DNA of 64,000 bases from Diphasiastrum complanatum (lineage: Eukaryota > Streptophyta > Lycopodiopsida > Lycopodiales > Lycopodiaceae). The notes below the pieces were generated by a model. The model worked only from the letters and a program-made list of their open reading frames with translations. It was not told the origin of the DNA and did not search any database. Numbering within the stretch: position 1 is the first letter of the stretch; the number at the start of each line of letters is the position of its first letter. Shown one piece after another: positions 58,416 to 64,000 of this stretch. Location of the stretch: contig CM055102.1 in the NCBI GenBank assembly GCA_029204225.1, positions 48,962,289-49,026,288 on the forward strand, given 5' to 3'. The translations under genes and the position numbers were made by a program.

Positions 58416-58930
58416 TGTCATGCCCATGACTGGTCTCGGGTAGCATGCCTACGCTAGGGATTAGTAGACCAACAACTCGTAAGTTAATTGTGACTATAAG
58501 GGAATTGGGGCCCTTATGAGTACATGGTCATAATTAATGGTTGTAGGCCTAAACACATGGTGGAGTTGGTATGGGTCTATCAGTGAGTCATTGGAGAATT
58601 GAATGATGTGGCCCAGATAGGCTGTAGAGGTGTCCAGTGAGGTGTCACAGTGCACTACTAGTGGTGCATGGGCCTTGGAGGGTATAGGTATACCTATTGG
58701 GCTCTCATTAGTGTATGCTTGATTGCATGACTGGTAGTCGTATGCTGCTGGTGTGATGCCTCATTCCTCTTTGTGATTGATCCATAGCTTGGGGGCTAGA
58801 TCTGTTCGATCTAGGTTTGGTTGGGTTGGTTTGTCCACCATCTGTTTCCCTTGTGTTGCTTGTGATTGGCATGCTTTGTGTTGCTTGTGATTGGCATGCT
58901 TAGAATAGGATCCTTGATGTAGGACTTTAT
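58416..58930 (+). repeat. Gypsy LTR, copy 2, followed by primer site
   Basis: Starts TGTCATGCCCATGACTGG and ends near GGACTTTAT. It contains an exact 25-bp tandem duplication (58851-58875 and 58876-58900) absent from copy 1. Confidence 0.85.
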
Positions 58931-59411
58931 ATTGGTATCAGAGCCAATTCTAAGCGCGTTTTGCCATCAAAAGTGCTTGTGAAGGAATCTTGACATTTTT
59001 TGAGAAATCGATGGAGTATGCAACGGAGTGGTGAAAGTTCGGATTGTTCTTCCCGTTAATTTTCTTTTTTTGAAGTGTAATCGGTTGTGTGGTAAGTGCT
59101 TTACCATGTATGCGTGGGGGGGATGTGCGTGGGTTTGTAGGTAGACTTAAGTTAAACTTAGTGTTTGCATGGTTAGTAGCAAGGATGGGGAGGTGCAGGG
59201 TCGGCAAGTTTTCTACTATGGGTTTTTTTCGTTGCCATGTTTCTTTTTCCATGTGCATTTTAGTCATTTTTGGACTACATAAATGAAAATGCAGTTACTC
59301 TTTGAATGGAACGTAATGGCTTATATAATGATGTTAAATAGATTTTAGACGCATTAACAAGTTTTTTTTCGAACTTTTATTGCTTAAGATCCATTTTGCA
59401 ATGCTCATTGG
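58931..59411 (+). other. Gypsy primer site and leader, interrupted by copia-6
   Basis: TTGGTATCAGAGCC at 58932-58945 is a tRNA-iMet-type primer site. The leader has no frame on the plus strand. Its last five bases ATTGG (59407-59411) are the left TSD of copia-6, so the leader resumes at 63371. Confidence 0.7.
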
Positions 59412-60201
59412 TGAAGTGAACTGATCGTTTTTGCCTCAACTGCAGCTAGCAATTTTTAGGATGCGGAAGCATGCATTGTTTTGTAATTGTCGCATTTTTT
59501 CGGAAAAGCAAAAAATGCGCAAAATGCGAAGTATGTGAAACTTAGCGTATTTTACGCATCTAAGCACATTTCTTCAAATGTCGCATTTTTTGGGAAAGCG
59601 AAAAATGCGAAATACATGAAGCTACGTGCAGTTTTGTGCACTTAGGCACGTTTTAACTGTATTGGAAAACATGCGAAACTGCCGAAGAGAGAGAATGTGA
59701 AAATCCCGAAAAATGCAAAAAACCCGACAAAACTTTATGCACTAAGTTTTTGCACATCATGAATCTACAGCTAAGTTTTGATTGCTAAGTCAATATGATC
59801 CATTCATCAGAACAACAGTATACACATAAACAATATTATCATTCATGCATACACAACACAAAAACTGATAGAAAGATCTATTGCTTTATAAATCTCTTTT
59901 TGATAAGAGTTTACAGTCTGTCGCTTATCAGTGTGCTAGTTTCTGTTTTCTATTCTATAGCTCACTCTCTCCTTCTCTCTCTAATTCTTTGCGCTACGTT
60001 TGCACAAACTTATATTCTAACTTTACATCTTCTTTTAAGCTTTTCTTGTAAAACTAGTAGCTGCCTTTTAGCACTTGACTAATTACGGTTATCTAATTCT
60101 ATTGTACTTGTAGATTGCACTTGCGGCCGCCTTTGCGAGATCTGATTCGTCCCACATGGAGGTATCCAGGGATGAAGGAAAGTGAAGTTCATTTTTCAAC
60201 A
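59412..60201 (-). repeat. copia-6 3' LTR (790 bp)
   Basis: On the minus strand begins TGTTGAAAAATGAAC and ends near TTCACTTCA. It contains hairpins of CGCATTTTTT with AAAAAATGCG (59491-59500/59510-59519) and a similar pair at 59582/59601. TTATAAA near 59884-59890 and a CT-rich stretch near 59960 are also present. Confidence 0.9.
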
Positions 60202-60216
60202 CTCCCTCTTAAACTG
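60202..60216 (-). other. copia-6 polypurine tract
   Basis: On the minus strand TTTAAGAGGGAG precedes the LTR start TGTTGAAAAATG. Confidence 0.8.
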
Positions 60217-60416
60217 AAGATTCCTTTAGCCGACTCCCATTTTTGTCCTGTGTTTTTCAAACAGTTGTTGTGCAAGGGGCTTGGTCAGAACATCTGCTGT
60301 CATTTCTGTGGTCTTCACATACTCAATCTAAATTTCCTATTTCTGCACAAGATCTCTAATATGATGGTATTTGAGTGGAATGTGCTTTGTCCTGGAATGG
60401 AAGACAGGGTCTTGAG

Positions 60417-60989
60417 TCATGGAGATTGCGCTGGTATTATCCATATACATAACAGTAGGTTCTGCTTTTGCTCTCCTAGATCATTCAATAGTTGTCTCAG
60501 CCACACGATCTCGTTTGCATTCTTTGAAAAAACTACATATTCTGCTTTGCATGAGGATTGTGCGATGAGAGTCTGTTTTTTGCAAACCCAGCTTACTGGT
60601 CCTCCACATATCATGAAACATCCGCCAGTGACAGATTTGTTGTCGTCCTTCGAGCTTGCCCAAGTGGTGTCGCTATATGCCTTCAGAGTGGATTCATCTG
60701 GCTTGGAATAGACAATGCCAAAATGCATGGTCTGCTTGAGATATCGTAAGATTCTCTTAGTTAGCTCCCATTGGTACTTTTCTGGATTGTTAGAAAATTG
60801 TGCTAAAGCATAAACAGGAAAGGCCAAATCTGGTTGAGTGCATACAATCATATACATTAGAGCTCCGATCAGATTTCGAAAAGGTATATTACTCATTTTG
60901 AATTCTTCTTGCTCAGTCCTTGGACAGTCTTCTCTAGAAAGTTTTACTCCAAGTGCCATAGGAGTTTCCTTTCCTTTGCATTCTAACAT
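60417..60989 (-). CDS. copia-6 RT end and RNase H
   Basis: A 190-residue frame: MLECKGKETPMALGV, RNLIGALMYM, TQPDLAFPVYALAQF, KRILRYLKQT, then RNase H YSDTTWASSKDDNKS and SSCKAEYVVFSKNANEIVWL. In RNase H the usual SDSDWAGD reads SDTTWASS and CEAEY reads CKAEY, so two catalytic acids are altered. Sequence after 60417 downstream is short of the normal C-terminus by about 70 residues. It lies in phase-separated continuity with the RT frame at 61044, with a stop between. Confidence 0.88.
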   Translation of the reverse strand: MLECKGKETPMALGVKLSREDCPRTEQEEFKMSNIPFRNLIGALMYMIVCTQPDLAFPVYALAQFSNNPEKYQWELTKRILRYLKQTMHFGIVYSKPDESTLKAYSDTTWASSKDDNKSVTGGCFMICGGPVSWVCKKQTLIAQSSCKAEYVVFSKNANEIVWLRQLLNDLGEQKQNLLLCIWIIPAQSP

Positions 60990-61043
60990 TGCGTAGTCTG
61001 CTAGAATTTTATAGGCATAACTATCGTGAGAAAGTTTTATAGT

Positions 61044-61646
61044 TCATGTGGTGTTATTATTAGCGATTTCTATTCCTAGGAATTTCTTAGCCTCACCAAG
61101 GTTTGTTATTTCGAACTCTCGTCCTATAAGATCCTTGGTTTCTTTTATCATCTCTAAGTCATTACCGAACATTAGAGTGTCGTCAACAAATACAGCTAAG
61201 ATTAAGGAACTATCACCTTCAGTCTTAATAAAGATATCATTGTCTGAAACTAATCTTCTAAAACCAATAGAGATTAAAAATTCAAACATTCTCTTATGCC
61301 AAGCTCTTGCGGCTTGCTTTAACCCATAAATGCACTTCTTCAGTTTACAACACAGATCAATAAATTCTTGGTTGTGAAAGCCTTTTGGATGTCTCATGTA
61401 GATTTCTTCATCGAGAAATCCATGAAGGAATGCAGTCTTGATATCAATATGATGGACAAATAAGGAATGTGAAACAGCTAAAGCAAATAGGAGGCGAATG
61501 GTAGACTGTTTTACCATAGAGGAGAATGTCTCTTGGTAGTCTATTTCATATTTCTGAGAATACCCCTTGGCTACCAATCTGGCCTTGTATCGCTCAGCAC
61601 TTCCATCCGGTTTCAACTTTAGTTTGTAGACCCAATTGCAGTCCAC
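61044..61646 (-). CDS. copia-6 reverse transcriptase
   Basis: A 200-residue open frame containing CNWVYKLKLKPDGS, RYKARLVAKGYSQ, IDIKTAFLHGFLDEEIYM, CIYGLKQAARAWH and the catalytic box FVDDTLMFG (copia: YVDD). LGEAKKFLGIEI follows. A stop at 61044 separates it from the RNase H frame. The upstream linker is present but broken (WRKTMQEKIDSM, W T L E). Integrase should precede it but is deleted. Confidence 0.92.
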   Translation of the reverse strand: MDCNWVYKLKLKPDGSAERYKARLVAKGYSQKYEIDYQETFSSMVKQSTIRLLFALAVSHSLFVHHIDIKTAFLHGFLDEEIYMRHPKGFHNQEFIDLCCKLKKCIYGLKQAARAWHKRMFEFLISIGFRRLVSDNDIFIKTEGDSSLILAVFVDDTLMFGNDLEMIKETKDLIGREFEITNLGEAKKFLGIEIANNNTT

Positions 61647-61649
61647 AAT

Positions 61650-61943
61650 TTTTCTTCCTTATGGTGGTTGCTCCAATGTCCACACTTCATTTTTATGCAT
61701 TGAGTCGATTTTCTCCTGCATTGTCTTCCTCCATTCTTTTGATTCATGACTTGTAATTGTTTCTAAGTAAGTTTTGGGTTCTGTTGTTATCAGACATCAG
61801 TTCTCATCGCAGTTGTTTGTTGCAACTTTCTCAATAGTCTTCTGTCAGATTCTGATAGAGCATCTTGGCTCAACTAGATTCTTCGGTTGTTCAGATTGTA
61901 CTGGTTGTTGTGGGGACTGTGGCTTCTGTCACTCAATCGCTTT
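61650..61943 (-). pseudogene. copia-6 integrase-RT linker and deletion joint
   Basis: Minus-strand reading gives QSPQQPVQSEQPKNLVEP, then ESKEWRKTMQEKIDSM, interrupted by stops. It joins the end of gag directly to the linker, so the knuckle, protease and integrase lie in the deletion. Confidence 0.6.
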
Positions 61944-62543
61944 CTACACTCTTCCTTTCTGTTTTCTTCTGAAAATGGATGCTTGGTCATCGCTGTCTTG
62001 AGAGTCAATATGATCTCTCATGATGACTTCACCCTTCACAGCTTTAATAGCATCGCTGAATGTCATGTTAGGCATCCTCATGAGTATTGACCTCAGGCTG
62101 TAGTAGGGAGATGGTAGAGTTCTTATAAAGTGTAAGAACTGCTGCTCCGGTGGGATCACATGAGTCTGATTCGCATCAAAAATGGCTTTCATCTTCCCAG
62201 CATGCTTGTCTAGATCACTGCCGTCCCACTTCATATTCAGAAGCTGATTGTTGAGATGCAAGATCTCTGCATTGGTCATCTGCTCATGTTTGGCCTGTAG
62301 CCTTTTCCACATTTTGTGGCTAGTCTCACAGTCCACGGTGGTCATCACGATGTCTTCTGCAAGTGACAGAGTGATGAGCGCCATTGCTCTATCATTCTAC
62401 TTTCTCCATTCAGCCGGATTTTGTTGTGGTCTGACTTCTATTCCATCCACTACGCTCCATAGGCCTTCTCCTCTGAGTTTCCAGACAACGTAGTTGCTGC
62501 CATCGAATACTCTCACAACTTTTTGTTGTAGGTTTGTTGCCAT
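61944..62543 (-). pseudogene. copia-6 gag, one stop codon
   Basis: The ATG at 62543-62541 lies about 15 bases beyond the primer site and starts MATNLQQKVVRVFDGSNY, a normal copia gag start. One TAG near 62392 interrupts it before the 146-residue frame 61944-62384, which has LAEDIVMTTVDCETSHKMW, LHLNNQLLNMKWDG and FIRTLPSPYYSLRSILM. Apart from the stop the gag domain reads through. The zinc knuckle that should follow is missing. Confidence 0.88.
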
Positions 62544-62558
62544 TTGATAGTCTATAGT

Positions 62559-62570
62559 GCTCAGATACCA
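62559..62570 (-). other. copia-6 primer-binding site
   Basis: On the minus strand TGGTATCTGAGC, one base from the LTR end. It differs by one base from the tRNA-iMet site. Confidence 0.85.
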
Positions 62571-62571
62571 C

Positions 62572-63365
62572 TGAAGAGAACTGATCGTTTCTGCCTCAAC
62601 TGTAACTAGTAATTTTTAGGATGCGGAAGCATGCATTGTTTTGTAATTTTTGCATTTTTCTGGAAAAGCAAAAAATGCGAAGTATGCGAAACTTAGTGTA
62701 TTTTACGCATCTAAGCACATTTTGTCGCATTTTTTGAGAAAGCAAAAAATGCAAAATACACGAAGCCACATGCAGTTTTGTGCACTTAGGCACGTTTTAA
62801 CTGTACTAGAAAAAATGCGAAAATGCTGAAGAGAGAGAATGCAAAAATTCCGAAAAATGCGAAAAACCCGACAAAACTTTATGCGCTAAGTTTTTGCACA
62901 TCATGAATCTACAACTAACTTTTGATTGCTAAGTCAATATGATCCATTCATCAGAACAACAATATACACATAAACAATACTATCATTCATGCATACACAA
63001 CACAAAAACTGATAGAAAGATCTATTGCTTTATAAATCTCTTTTGGATAAGAGTTTACAATCTGCCGCTTATCAGTGTGCTAGTTTATGTTTTCTATTCT
63101 ATAGTTGTATCATCTTCTCTTCTATCTCACTCTCTCCTTCTCTCTGTGATTCTTTGCGCTACGTTGCACAAACTTATATTCTATCTTTACATCTTCTTCT
63201 AAGCTTTTTTTGTAAAACTAATAGCCGCGTTTTAGCACCTGAATAGTTACGGTTATCTGATTCTATTGTACTTGCGGATTGCACTTGCGGCCGCCTTTGC
63301 GAGATCTGATTCGTCCCACGTGGAGGTATCCACGGATGAAGGAAAGTGAAGTTCATTTTTCAATA
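62572..63365 (-). repeat. copia-6 5' LTR (794 bp)
   Basis: Matches 59412-60201 with scattered substitutions and small indels, including a GTATCATCTTCTC insertion near 63107-63120. Confidence 0.9.
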
Positions 63366-63370
63366 ATTGG

Positions 63371-64000
63371 TATAAATTCTATAAGCACATTATGGACCGT
63401 AAAAAACTACGTTTTTTTTTCGGCATTGCTCTATTAGAAAATTTATACCCACAATGAGTTCAACCGAACATAAAAGTTTTCAATTTTTTGGTTTTTATAT
63501 GAAAATGGATGGAATGACATTCTAGTTAGGGGGGGCAAATGAAAATTCGCCCGACATCACTCGACTGTGATGACCCCTTGAAATGTTAAACACATGGTTG
63601 CAAAACTTGGACCACGGTGTGTTGGAATTTCATCTAGGCAATAAACTGAAAAACCAAATGCAAAATCTATTCAAACGATAAATAGCCATTAAGGTATACA
63701 GTTTGGGCTAATAACCAAATTTTTTTTTTCGGCGATTAAAAGTTTCGAAGTTGTCAAAGACTGGATAATCCTTAGTCGAGCTAATTTAGCTTGCACAACG
63801 TCCCCAAAATTGAAAGGCAAATTTCGTCGATCTTTGTTGTTGCTTTGGGTAAGGCCTCCTCGTGGTGGAGGATGCAACCCATAAAACTATGACTGGGCTG
63901 AATTCCTGGAGGAATTCCGTATTCACAATTGACGAAATGTAGATTTGCTTTATTAACTGCAATGGGCAACCGATTATTGGACATCTATGTCCAGAAATTC
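63371..64000 (+). other. Continuation of the gypsy leader or unknown DNA, no gene
   Basis: AT-rich, with poly-T runs at 63411-63420 and 63720-63729. Short minus frames (63689-63877, 63781-63984) have no motifs. Nothing else recognised up to the window end. Confidence 0.4.

Larger units (their letters stand above)
59412..63365 (-). mobile_element. copia-6: internally deleted Ty1/copia with TSD ATTGG
   Basis: LTRs 59412-60201 and 62572-63365; ATTGG at 59407-59411 and 63366-63370. On the minus strand: primer site, gag, a jump to RT, RNase H, polypurine tract. The protease, gag zinc knuckle and integrase are deleted. The outer LTR end reads CAATA instead of CAACA. Confidence 0.93.

Overview
The window looks like nuclear intergenic DNA of a plant with a large, repeat-rich genome, possibly a gymnosperm or other non-grass lineage. 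The basis is several Ty1/copia elements primed from initiator tRNA-Met (TGGTATCAGAGC), Ty3/gypsy remains, a plant LINE relic and nested insertions with 5-bp target-site duplications. I see no ordinary host housekeeping gene, tRNA, rRNA or CRISPR array. Species is inference only.

Layout. 1-11823: a non-autonomous LTR-type element (called LARD copy 1) with a ~25-bp minisatellite and a CGCAA-rich interior. It is split at 2246-8567 by a very young copia element (copia-1, minus strand, TSD GCTAC) whose two 862-bp LTRs looked identical by eye. 11824-34529: an older backbone carrying two head-to-tail partial copies of a Penelope-like/RT element. Each copy has a long (TC)n tract; only the second keeps a broken reverse transcriptase. 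Into this backbone inserted copia-2 (12702-17471, TSD AGATA), copia-3 (20205-25870, TSD AGCAT) and LARD copy 2 (30251-33576, minus, 5' LTR mostly lost). 34530-42340: LTR fragments, a 33-bp repeat, a deleted LINE, strong hairpins and a third LARD-like LTR.

The most unusual part is about 42420-51880. It sits between the leader (about 42345) and the gag-pol (52158-56113) of a broken gypsy element, is flanked on both sides by inverted clusters of GACTCGCC/GACGAGTC motifs, and holds four compact intron-containing gene models. In order these are: an unknown plus-strand gene (A), a minus-strand histone H3-like protein with a long basic/acidic extension and downstream exons weakly like a C48/Ulp1 protease (B), an unknown acidic plus-strand gene (C), and a minus-strand gene with transposase-like motifs (D). 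B and C diverge from a ~260-bp spacer; A/B and C/D converge. I interpret it as a large multi-gene DNA transposon of uncertain superfamily. Exon borders and exact element ends are tentative, and several frames are broken.

56113-64000: copia fragments on the minus strand, a GATCC-rich LTR-like stretch, a rearranged gypsy LTR-tail-LTR-PBS unit, and a complete but internally deleted copia (copia-6, 59412-63365, TSD ATTGG) nested in the gypsy leader. Most coding sequence is therefore mobile-element derived and decayed. The exceptions with long open frames are copia-1, the RT and RNase H of copia-6, and the genes of the 42-52 kb unit.
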